This document shows, piece after piece, positions 7,486-14,822 of a stretch of 43,233 nt of DNA. Source of the DNA: Corallococcus sicarius (GTDB lineage Bacteria; Myxococcota; Myxococcia; Myxococcales; Myxococcaceae); the NCBI RefSeq assembly GCF_003611735.1, contig NZ_RAWG01000047.1, positions 1-43,233 on the forward strand. The letters are read 5' to 3'. Within the stretch, counting starts at the first letter, position 1, and the number at the start of each line of letters is the position of its first letter. The translations under genes and the position numbers were made by a program. Below the pieces are notes generated by a model that ran no database searches, had not been told where the DNA came from, and saw only the letters and a list, made by a program, of their open reading frames with translations.

Positions 7486-8775
7486 CTACTCAAAGACGGA
7501 CAGCTCCGCGAGCGACGAGAGCCCGACGAGCCGCGTGCCCCCTCCGAACGTAAGGGTTTCCACGGACAGCCGGACGAAGCGGACGGGCGCGCCGTCGGCG
7601 AGGGGCGCCTCGGCGAACACCGACGTCTCGATCCCCAAGGCCAGGGGAAGGTCTCCATAGGGAGAGTCCTCTCGCGTGAGCGAGAGGTACTGCGAATACA
7701 TGAAGCGGAGCGCGTCGGTGCTCCGCTCGACCTCTCGCACGACGGTCCGGGTGAGCGGCCGCCACTGCTTGCCGTCCTCGCTGCCCTCCAGCAGGAGCCA
7801 CTCCTTGCCTTCATAGCCCTGGAGGTAGCGCAGGCCACGCACCACCGCGTGGCGGGGGAGCCCGGACCGGGGCAGGGAGAAGACGAGGGTGAGCGACTGC
7901 GAGGCGGTCACCTGGGTCTCGACGTCCACGGACTCCAGCAATCCGTCCGTCCAGGGGCAGGTGCCAGGGAAGTGGGACTCGCAGGTCGCGCCCCGGCTCA
8001 GGGGGCGCAGGGCCCCGGCGGGCAGGGGCTCGTGCGCGGTGCGCCACTCCACCCGGAAGTCCACGCCGCCAGGCTCTCCGCCCAGGGGGTCGAAGTACCA
8101 TGCGCCCACGCTGGCGGCGCGCAGCTGCACCCGGGGCGCGGCGAAGTCCTCCAGCACGTAGGGGGACGCGGTCCACGGGGACGTCGTGACCCGCTGCTGC
8201 CACAGCGGCGCGTCACCCGTGGTGAGGAACACCCTGGGCTCCGGGGGCGAAGGGAGGAGGGGCTGGGCGGTCCCGTCGTCGAAGACGAGGTCCCCGAACC
8301 TCGCCGTCTCCGGCTTCGCCAGCGGCGCGGGCGCGGGCGGGAAGGCCACGGTGGTGCCCTGGGGCCCTGACTCCACGCGCGGGTGGGCGTCCCACGGCTG
8401 GAGCGTGGGCAGCTCCACGTCGTCGTCGATGTAGAGCAGGGCGAACATGCCCCGCCCCGCCTCGTCCAACGGCAGCCCCACCCGCAGCCGGGCCTTCTCC
8501 TGGCCGTAGTCCACCTGCTTCATGGAGTCGCCGGAGAGCAGCTCGAAGGTGAACTCGCCCCGGGCGTCGGTGGTGGTGGTGTCCAGCGGCGCGTAGCCGC
8601 CGTCCTGCTGGAGCTCGAGCGTCAGCGACTGGCCGGCGTGCGGCGTGCCGTCCGGCTGGAGCACGCGGCCGTAGGCGAAGATGGGGTCCTCCGGGTAGCG
8701 CTCGCAGCCGGTGAGGGTGAAGAAGGCCAGGAGGCCCAGACCCAGGCGCAGGAAGGGGAGCGGTGCGTGGCGCAT
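7486..8775 (-). CDS. Lipoprotein with carboxypeptidase-regulatory-like domain, partner of TonB receptor
   Basis: The ATG at 8775 gives a lipoprotein signal (FLRLGLGLLAFFTLTGCER, lipobox LTGC), which decides the start over the much longer open frame upstream. After the Cys comes a beta-sandwich of the carboxypeptidase regulatory type (ILQPDGTPHAGQSLTLEL-like repeat, then TTTTDARGEFTFELLSG). The remaining ~300 residues are beta-rich; VRGLRYLQGYEGKEWLLLE and VRFVRLSVETL resemble F5/8-type discoidin sandwiches. The start lies one base after the stop of the TonB-dependent receptor gene (TGACATG), so the two are translationally coupled. It is probably a surface or periplasmic lipoprotein working with that receptor, perhaps in ligand capture. 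The ligand is unknown. Confidence 0.75.
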   Translation of the reverse strand: MRHAPLPFLRLGLGLLAFFTLTGCERYPEDPIFAYGRVLQPDGTPHAGQSLTLELQQDGGYAPLDTTTTDARGEFTFELLSGDSMKQVDYGQEKARLRVGLPLDEAGRGMFALLYIDDDVELPTLQPWDAHPRVESGPQGTTVAFPPAPAPLAKPETARFGDLVFDDGTAQPLLPSPPEPRVFLTTGDAPLWQQRVTTSPWTASPYVLEDFAAPRVQLRAASVGAWYFDPLGGEPGGVDFRVEWRTAHEPLPAGALRPLSRGATCESHFPGTCPWTDGLLESVDVETQVTASQSLTLVFSLPRSGLPRHAVVRGLRYLQGYEGKEWLLLEGSEDGKQWRPLTRTVVREVERSTDALRFMYSQYLSLTREDSPYGDLPLALGIETSVFAEAPLADGAPVRFVRLSVETLTFGGGTRLVGLSSLAELSVFE

Positions 8776-8776
8776 G

Positions 8777-11554
8777 TCAGTAGGTCGCCTTGAGCCCGAA
8801 GAGGGGGACGATGATGGGAATCTGGAGGGGGGCGCGCGTGGGCTCGACGCCCTCCGGGCCGTCGAAGCGGTACTCGTAGGCGATGACCTCCTGCTGCGCG
8901 GAGAGGTTGAGCACGTCCAGCGACGCGTCCAGCGTGAAGTCCTGGTAGGCCCACGACTTCGCGATGCGCGCATCCACGCGGAAGAACGACGACAGCCGGC
9001 CAGCGCGGTCCAGATCCTGGCGCACCCAGTTGCGCGAGTCGTCCGGCCCCTGCACGTAGCGCTGCGACTGCGAGGTGATCTGCCCCGACTCCGGGCGGCC
9101 GGTGTTGAAGTGCACCACCGTGCCCACCGTCCAGTTGTTGCCGAACTTGTAGCTGAGCGCGGCGTTGAAGACGTGCGCCTGTTCGAAGGCGAAGGGCAGC
9201 TCTCCCTCCACCGTCTCCACCACCCGGTTGTCGTCACCGTAGCGGGAGAAGCGCACCTTCCGTCGGCTCTGCAGGAAGCTGTAGGACACCCAGCCGAACC
9301 AGTGATTGCCCAGCGGATGGCGCGCCATCAGGTCCAGGCCGTAGGCGTAGCCCGTCGTCGCGGGGTCCGCGCCCAGGCTGCCCCGGCGCCGGCGGTTCTC
9401 CGCCACGTCCAACAGGTCGAACTCCACCGCGCGCGACAGCGGGTTGAAGTACGCGTCCGCGCTCAGCTCCAATCCCTCCAGGGCCTTCCACTCCGCGCCC
9501 ACGTCGAACTGCGCGCCGGACTGGAGGCCGTAGCGCAGGCTGGCGGTGTCGATGGCGGGCAGGTGCAAGAGCACGGTGGGCGGCTGGTGGAACAGGCCCG
9601 CGCCGCCCTTGAGCGTGAGGGTGTCCGTCAGCGAATGGCGCACGGACAGGCGCGGCTCCACCGCGGTGAACGTCATGCCCGGCACCAGGTGGTACGCGTC
9701 CACGCGCAGGCCCGGGGACACCACCCACTTCTCGGTGGGCCTCCAGGTGACGGACGCGTACGCGCCGGAGAAGGTGGCGATGGCGGAGGGCCGCTTGAGC
9801 GGATCCGCTTCGTCGGAAGGCTGCCAGCCCGGGGGCCGCGCGGTGCCGGTGATGGTGGTGGCCGAGCGGCGGTTCTCCACGTCCGCGCCCACCGCCACCT
9901 CCAGCGTGTCGGTGAGCACGCGGCGCCATGCGGTGCGCGCGGCGAGGCTCGTCTGCTCAAGGCCGTACTCGCCCACGGACTGGCGGACGAGGTTGCCTCC
10001 AGTGAGCTGCGTCTGCTCGCCGACGAGGCCCAGGCCGTCCCAGCCCAGCGTGACGCCAAGCTCGCCCTCTCCGCCCGCCAGCGGGTGCGTGCCGCGCAGG
10101 TCGATGCGGTGGAACCGGGACGTGACGCCGCCCCCCTCCGCGGCTTCCTTCAGCTCGGGCGACAGGCCCACGTCGTCGGAGCTGCCCAGCGCGAACAGGC
10201 GCAGGCGGCCCTGGCCCACCTTCTGCTCCACGCGCGCCTGGTAGTCCCAGAAGCCCGCGCGCAGCTGCTCCGCGCCCTTGTTGTTGAGGGCGTTGGCCGC
10301 CAGCGAGATGAGCAGCGCGGAGTAGCTGACGCGGCCGGCCAGGCTGACGCTGGTGCCGGTGGAGGCGAAGGGCTGCTCGATGAAGCCGCCCGCGTTGAGC
10401 AGGTCCGCGTACGCGGTGAAGTGCAGCCGGTCCTCGCGCGGCCGGCTGAGACGTCCCTCCACCGCGCCCCCCAGCAGGCGGCCGAACTGCACCGGCGGCG
10501 CGCCCGGATGGAAGTCCACGGTGTCGATGAAGTCCGGGTGGATGACCGCGGGCCCGAGCAGCAGGTGGTACAGCATCGGGATGCGCACGCCGTCGAGGAA
10601 GAACCCGGTGGCCGCCGGCTGGCTGCCGCGCACGACGGGGTAGCTGATGCCGGACGCGAGGCTGCCCACGCCGGGCATCAGCATCACCACGCGGAAGGGG
10701 TCGCCCTGCGTGCCGGGCACCTCGCGGATCTCCTGCTCGTGCAGGCTGATGCGGGTGACCTCCGTGCGCGGGCGCTCGTCGCGCACCACGGTTTCGTACG
10801 GGTTCACCACGCGCGGCTGGAGGCGGTAGACGACCTGGAGCGTCTGGCCCGCTTCCAGCTTCTCCTCGAAGCTTGTCGTCGCGTGGCCCGGCGCGCGGAC
10901 CTCCAGGCGGTGCGCGCCCGGCGTCACGTCCACCGTGAAGCGGCCCTGCGCGTCGGTGGTGCCCGCGGGCTCCGGGGCCCCGTCCACGAAGAGGGCCGCG
11001 TCGGCCAGGGGCCTGCGGGTGCCCCGGGCGCGCACCTCGCCGGTGAGGCGCGTGGTGGCGGCGGGGACCTGCACGGGCGGCGTGAAGCGGTAGAGGAAGG
11101 GCAGGCGCACCGCCACGGGCAGACCGCCCAGCGTGGCCGGGGTGAAGCGCAGGCCCGGGGCGGCGGCGAGCGCCGCGTCGGTGAGGCGCGGCTCGGAGGC
11201 GGCGCGGACCACCTTCGTCTCCGCGACGCGGCCGTCCACGTCCACCAGCAGCTCCAGCTCCACCTCGCCCGGGGTGCCCTCCAGCCCTTCGGGCCACGCG
11301 GCGGGCGCGTCGGCGGTGAGGGTGGGGGGCACGAGCGCCGTGTCACCCGCGTCCGGGGAGAGCCCCAGGCGCTGGGCGTCCTCGGCGGAGAGGGTCTGCC
11401 CGCCGTCGGTGGACTGGATGTCCACCTCCACCGCGCGCAGCTCGCTGGTGGAGGACGGAACACCCTGTGCGCGCGCCGCGGTGCCGAGCAGCAGCACGAA
11501 GGCGGACCCCAGGAGGAAGGTGCCGGGGAGCCCCATCGCTGGACGCTTCAACAC
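8777..11554 (-). CDS. TonB-dependent receptor with its own N-terminal TonB C-terminal domain
   Basis: Domains in order are: signal peptide (1-30, AARAQ), a TonB C-terminal-type domain (~95-158; GEVELELLVDVDGRVAETKVV, then ALAAAPGLRFTPA), a carboxypeptidase-regulatory sandwich (~168-247; TTDAQGRFTVDVTPGAH), a TonB-receptor plug (~252-350; GTQGDPFRVVMLMPGV, YPVVRGSQPAATGFFLDG), then a ~570-residue barrel. The tail ends in an aromatic (GLKATY). It probably imports or senses a large ligand at the outer membrane. I chose the GTG at 11554 because it provides K and R for the signal n-region; the ATG at 11536 is an alternative. The stop is one base from the start of the lipoprotein gene. Fusion of a TonB-type domain to its receptor is unusual outside this lineage. 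Confidence 0.85.
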   Translation of the reverse strand: MLKRPAMGLPGTFLLGSAFVLLLGTAARAQGVPSSTSELRAVEVDIQSTDGGQTLSAEDAQRLGLSPDAGDTALVPPTLTADAPAAWPEGLEGTPGEVELELLVDVDGRVAETKVVRAASEPRLTDAALAAAPGLRFTPATLGGLPVAVRLPFLYRFTPPVQVPAATTRLTGEVRARGTRRPLADAALFVDGAPEPAGTTDAQGRFTVDVTPGAHRLEVRAPGHATTSFEEKLEAGQTLQVVYRLQPRVVNPYETVVRDERPRTEVTRISLHEQEIREVPGTQGDPFRVVMLMPGVGSLASGISYPVVRGSQPAATGFFLDGVRIPMLYHLLLGPAVIHPDFIDTVDFHPGAPPVQFGRLLGGAVEGRLSRPREDRLHFTAYADLLNAGGFIEQPFASTGTSVSLAGRVSYSALLISLAANALNNKGAEQLRAGFWDYQARVEQKVGQGRLRLFALGSSDDVGLSPELKEAAEGGGVTSRFHRIDLRGTHPLAGGEGELGVTLGWDGLGLVGEQTQLTGGNLVRQSVGEYGLEQTSLAARTAWRRVLTDTLEVAVGADVENRRSATTITGTARPPGWQPSDEADPLKRPSAIATFSGAYASVTWRPTEKWVVSPGLRVDAYHLVPGMTFTAVEPRLSVRHSLTDTLTLKGGAGLFHQPPTVLLHLPAIDTASLRYGLQSGAQFDVGAEWKALEGLELSADAYFNPLSRAVEFDLLDVAENRRRRGSLGADPATTGYAYGLDLMARHPLGNHWFGWVSYSFLQSRRKVRFSRYGDDNRVVETVEGELPFAFEQAHVFNAALSYKFGNNWTVGTVVHFNTGRPESGQITSQSQRYVQGPDDSRNWVRQDLDRAGRLSSFFRVDARIAKSWAYQDFTLDASLDVLNLSAQQEVIAYEYRFDGPEGVEPTRAPLQIPIIVPLFGLKATY

Positions 11555-11943
11555 CGGCGCCCCGCGAAGCTGTCACCCGTGCGTCTCGGACCGATGCCAC
11601 CCCTGCGTGCAGCCATGCGGGCCACCCAGATGCAACCGGCGCTCCTCCCCCGGCCCTGGGTGGAAACGCCGATAAATGCCTTCATACGGCCTTAGCAGGC
11701 AATCCGGGCAGTGCATTCTTGCTGAAACGCTACCGGCCCCAGGTCCCAGGCCGGCGGGCCTCCCCCGCGCGCACCGTCATCGCCCCCCGGTTCCGCCAGT
11801 CCGTCCACCGGGGCGGGCGCCCTGTGCGCGCGTGCACGCGGGAGTGGGCCCGCGGTGTGTGCCCCTGGAGCCGTGCACAGGGGCGTCGTTACAGTTTTTC
11901 AAGTCGAGTGGAAGCCTCGGCCAGGGTTTCCGGGGGAGGGCGC
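11555..11943. promoter_or_regulatory. Divergent intergenic region of 389 bp
   Basis: This separates the TonB receptor (leftward) from the GRAS gene (rightward) and must hold both promoters. Relatively AT-rich patches occur at ~11665-11735 (GATAAATGCC, TTCTTGCTGAAACG) and ~11888-11905 (TACAGTTTTTC). No convincing -35/-10 pair, operator palindrome or RNA gene could be assigned. An open frame covers this stretch but looks non-coding (Pro/Arg-rich). Confidence 0.4.
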
Positions 11944-13053
11944 ATGCGCACGCCGAAGGATGAACTGCTGCTCGAGGCGATGGACCATGTGCTGTCAGCG
12001 CGGACGCTGGCGACGGTGGAGGCGCTGGCCCGGCTGTACCGGATGCTGGATGTGGAGCGGGTGGCGGAGGACGAGAACTACGCGGTGTTCGCCACGGCGT
12101 TGTCGCGCAGGCTGGAGGGGCCGACGGGGGCGTTGCATCCGTACCGGGCCTCGGACGTGGATGGTGGGGCGCCGCAGATCGACCTGTTCCGCAAGTTGAT
12201 GAAGCACCTGCCGTTGGCGTCGGCGGCGGACGCGGTGGCGAACACGCTGCTCGCGGGCTTCCTGCGGGGCCACGCGGAGGCGACGCTGCTGGACGTGGGC
12301 ATCGGCCAGGGGCGGCAGGAGTGCAACCTGCTGCGGGCGCTGGCGGCGGCGGGCGCGCTGCCCCGGCACCTGACGGTGGTGGGCGTGGACCCGAGCGGGG
12401 ACAGCCTGTGCGAGGCGCGGCAGGCGCTGATGGCGGTGGCGCGCGAGGTGGGGCTGTCGCTCGGGTTCGAGGCGGTGGAGTCGCCGGTGGAGGACGTGGC
12501 CCCGGCGACGTGGGCGCGGTGGCGCGGGGTGCGCAGGCCGCTGGTGGTGAACGCGGCGTTCGCGCTGCACCACGTGGCGGAGGGGGCGTCCCGGGAGGGC
12601 GAGGCGCGCGACAGGGTGCTCGGGAGGATTGCGTCGCTGGAGCCGGTGGGCGTGGTGTTGTGCGAGCCGAACGTGGACCACCACCGGGCCCCGGCGCGTG
12701 AGCGATTGGCCAATGCGTGGCATCACTTCTCCCGCGTGTTCCAGTTGCTGGATACGCTGGAGGTGCCGGGCGACGAGCGCCGCGCCATGAAGCGCTTCTT
12801 CGGCCGGGAGGTGGACGACATCGTGGGCACGGTGAACGAGGCGGAGCGGTGCGAGCGCCACGAGACGGCGACGTCGTGGTGGGAGCGGCTGGAGCGCGCG
12901 GGCTTCACGCCGGGGGGCGGAGTGGAAGTGGTGCGTCCTCCGGGGATGCACCCGGCGGTGGGGCTGCGCGCGGAAGGCGGCACGGTGGGCATCACCTTCC
13001 GGGACGACGTGTTGGTGGCGGTGCTGGCGGCGGTGCCGAAGGAGGGCGCGTGA
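11944..13053 (+). CDS. Bacterial GRAS-domain protein (Rossmann methyltransferase-like)
   Basis: The order of motifs matches the GRAS family first known from plant gibberellin regulators. They are the glycine-rich SAM-binding-like motif LLDVGIGQGRQ (115-125, cf. the plant VHIID block), EPNVDHHRAP (241-250), ANAWHHFSRVFQLLDTLE (257-273), RFFGREVDDIVG (284-295, cf. PFYRE) and RCERHETATSWWERLERAGF (302-321, cf. SAW). Bacterial members are thought to be SAM-dependent small-molecule methyltransferases; the substrate is unknown. The ATG at 11944 has GGGGGAGGG seven bases upstream. The long open frame upstream is rejected as non-coding. It overlaps the PncC-like gene by four bases (GTGA), so the two are coupled. 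No signal peptide; cytoplasmic. Confidence 0.82.
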   Translation: MRTPKDELLLEAMDHVLSARTLATVEALARLYRMLDVERVAEDENYAVFATALSRRLEGPTGALHPYRASDVDGGAPQIDLFRKLMKHLPLASAADAVANTLLAGFLRGHAEATLLDVGIGQGRQECNLLRALAAAGALPRHLTVVGVDPSGDSLCEARQALMAVAREVGLSLGFEAVESPVEDVAPATWARWRGVRRPLVVNAAFALHHVAEGASREGEARDRVLGRIASLEPVGVVLCEPNVDHHRAPARERLANAWHHFSRVFQLLDTLEVPGDERRAMKRFFGREVDDIVGTVNEAERCERHETATSWWERLERAGFTPGGGVEVVRPPGMHPAVGLRAEGGTVGITFRDDVLVAVLAAVPKEGA

Positions 13054-13541
13054 GTGAGCTGGAGGCGCTGGCGCCGCGGGTCATCGCGCGCTGTCGGGAG
13101 GTGGGGGTGAGGCTGGTGCTCGCGGAGGCGTGCACGGGAGGTCTCATCACGGCGGCGCTGACGGACGTGCCGGGGGCGTCGGCGGTGGTGGAGCGCGGCT
13201 ATGTGCCGTACTCGAACGAGTCGAAGGGGGAGCAATTGGGGGTGCCGCTGGCGCTGTTGCAGGCGCACGGGTCGGTGAGCGCGGAGGCGGTGGTCGCGAT
13301 GGCCGCGGGGGCATTGGAGCGTTCGCGGGCGGACTGGGCGGTGGCGGAGACGGGCATCGCGGGGCCCGGAGGTGGGACGGAGGCGAAGCCGGTGGGGCTG
13401 GTGTTCGTCGCGGTGCACCGACGGGGCGGTGAGGCGGTGGTGGAGCGCTACGTGTTTCCCGGGGACCGGCGGCAGGTGCGCCAGGCCGCGGCGGCGAGGG
13501 CGCTGGCCCTCCTTCTGGAGCGGGTGAGCGTGGAGTCCTGA
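13050..13541 (+). CDS. pncC: CinA C-terminal / PncC-type nicotinamide-nucleotide amidohydrolase
   Basis: The 163-residue protein matches the stand-alone CinA C-terminal domain that hydrolyses NMN to NaMN in pyridine-nucleotide recycling. Recognisable blocks are LVLAEACTGGLITAALTDVPG (~23-43), VERGYVPYSNESKGEQLGV (~48-66), AVAETGIAGPGGGTEAKPVG (~95-114) and the final RQAAAARALALLLE helix. The GTG start at 13050 overlaps the GRAS stop, so it is translationally coupled. Most family members have ESCTGG, whereas this one has EACTGG; if that Ser is catalytically important the activity may differ. The coupling could mean that the GRAS partner acts on a nucleotide-type substrate; that is speculation. 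Confidence 0.85.
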   Translation: MSELEALAPRVIARCREVGVRLVLAEACTGGLITAALTDVPGASAVVERGYVPYSNESKGEQLGVPLALLQAHGSVSAEAVVAMAAGALERSRADWAVAETGIAGPGGGTEAKPVGLVFVAVHRRGGEAVVERYVFPGDRRQVRQAAAARALALLLERVSVES

Positions 13542-13617
13542 AACCTCGGGCCATCCCGGAGGCCATTGGTGCATGCGGGCCGGATGGGTGAAGAAGGCTC
13601 CAGGAAGGGAGCGCCCG

Positions 13618-14016
13618 ATGTTTCGAATCGACGTGGATCGCGCGGAGTCCATCGTGAGCTTCGCCCTGGAGGGCTACATCCGGTTGGAGGAGATGGAGCG
13701 CTTCGTGGTGGAGCTGAAGGCGGCGACAGACACGGTCGCGGGGCAGCCCATCAAGATTGAAGCGGACCTGCGCACGTTCCGGCCGGCGTCGCCGGAGGCC
13801 GCGGACCTCATCCGTCGCGTGCAGGAGTACGGCCTGCGCTCCGGGGTGACGCGGGTGGCGGAGCTGGTGCAGAACCAGATTGTGGCGTTGCAGCTCAACC
13901 GGGTGGCTTCAGGCAGTGGGACGGACAAGATCCTCCGCCGCTTCTGGCAGGAGTCCGCGGCGCGCACCTGGCTGTTGAATGGAGACGCGGAGCTGGGGGT
14001 CGCGCTCCAGGTCTGA
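13618..14016 (+). CDS. SpoIIAA/STAS-like small protein
   Basis: The 132-residue product (MFRIDVDRAESIVSFALEG at its N-terminus) has the alternating beta-alpha pattern of the SpoIIAA/STAS-like fold: a first strand pair with SFALEGYI, helix RLEEMERFVVELKAATD, strand IKIEADLRTFRPASPEA, helix AADLIRRVQEYG, and strand VTRVAELV. The ATG at 13618 has AGGAAGGGAG upstream; a start at 13573 would add only unlikely residues. There is no partner kinase or phosphatase next door, so a role in anti-sigma switching cannot be claimed. It lies 76 bp after the PncC-like gene and converges on the membrane protein at 14057. Confidence 0.6.
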   Translation: MFRIDVDRAESIVSFALEGYIRLEEMERFVVELKAATDTVAGQPIKIEADLRTFRPASPEAADLIRRVQEYGLRSGVTRVAELVQNQIVALQLNRVASGSGTDKILRRFWQESAARTWLLNGDAELGVALQV

Positions 14017-14056
14017 GGGGTGTCTTTGATCTGGCGTCAGCCCGTGGTGTGACGGC

Positions 14057-14692
14057 TCACCCGTTCAAACCCAATCCCACCGCGAGCAGTCCCGCGAGCG
14101 CGGCATACAGCGGCACGTTGAGCGCGAATGTGAGCCGGTTGATGCGCCGGAAGCGCGCCTGCTCCGCGTCCGCGAACCACACACCGTCCTCGCCCGTGGT
14201 GCGTCCCTCGACGGCCTGGTGGAACAGCGCCGCATAGGCGACCTCCACCACGAGGGTCACCAGCACCAGCCCCACGAGCGCCAGCGCCCACAGGTCGCGC
14301 CCATCGAGCGCTCCCGCCCACTTCTCCCCCGTGTACACGAGCCCCGCCCCCACGAGCGCGATGCACCCCAGGTCATGCCCCACGCCATACGGTGGCCGCC
14401 AGTTGCGAGACACGTAGAGCATGTAGAGCTCCGCGGCCCCGCGCAGCCACATGGACACCGCGAAGGACCCCAGCACGATGCGCGCCTCGAAGGGCACGGA
14501 CGCATCCAACGCCACCAGCGGGCACACGAGGAACCAGAGGAAGACCGCGTACAGCAGCCACGCCACCTTGGGCCCGGAGATCCGCCCGCCGCGCCCGCCT
14601 CCTGCGTTCTGCCTGCGCCGGAAGAACACCGCCGCGCCCGCGCATGCGAGCAGACACAGCACCAGCAACACGCGGGTCGAAGCAGAGAGCAT
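14057..14692 (-). CDS. Polytopic membrane protein, unknown function
   Basis: There are five or six hydrophobic helices: VLLVLCLLACAGAAVFF, VAWLLYAVFLWFLVCPLVA, RIVLGSFAVSMWLRGAAEL, LGCIALVGAGLVYTG, LWALALVGLVLVTLVVEVAY and FALNVPLYAALAGLLAVGL. Between helices 3 and 4 is YVSRNWRPPYGVGHDLGC. The start is uncertain: the ATG at 14692 gives a tidy first helix, but a GTG at 14713 is possible, and longer starts would run into the divergent gene at 14823. It lies head-to-head with the RnfD/ASPIC operon across ~130 bp. Because that operon's first product is also a membrane protein, a shared job is possible. No named family recognised. Confidence 0.65.
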   Translation of the reverse strand: MLSASTRVLLVLCLLACAGAAVFFRRRQNAGGGRGGRISGPKVAWLLYAVFLWFLVCPLVALDASVPFEARIVLGSFAVSMWLRGAAELYMLYVSRNWRPPYGVGHDLGCIALVGAGLVYTGEKWAGALDGRDLWALALVGLVLVTLVVEVAYAALFHQAVEGRTTGEDGVWFADAEQARFRRINRLTFALNVPLYAALAGLLAVGLGLNG

Positions 14693-14822
14693 CAGGAGGA
14701 GCGCGGCCGGCACAAGAGGTTCGGAGGCGACTTGTAGCCCAGGAAGTCCCAGTGACACAGTCACGAGGAGCGTCTGTCGAAGCAGGCAGCGCCATGTAGT
14801 ATCCGCCGCGAAGGCGGATGCC

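Noticed and set aside
8711-11695. 994-codon open frame on the plus strand opposite the TonB receptor
   Set aside because: Arg/Gly/Ala/His-rich shadow without domains; the receptor on the other strand has clear motifs.
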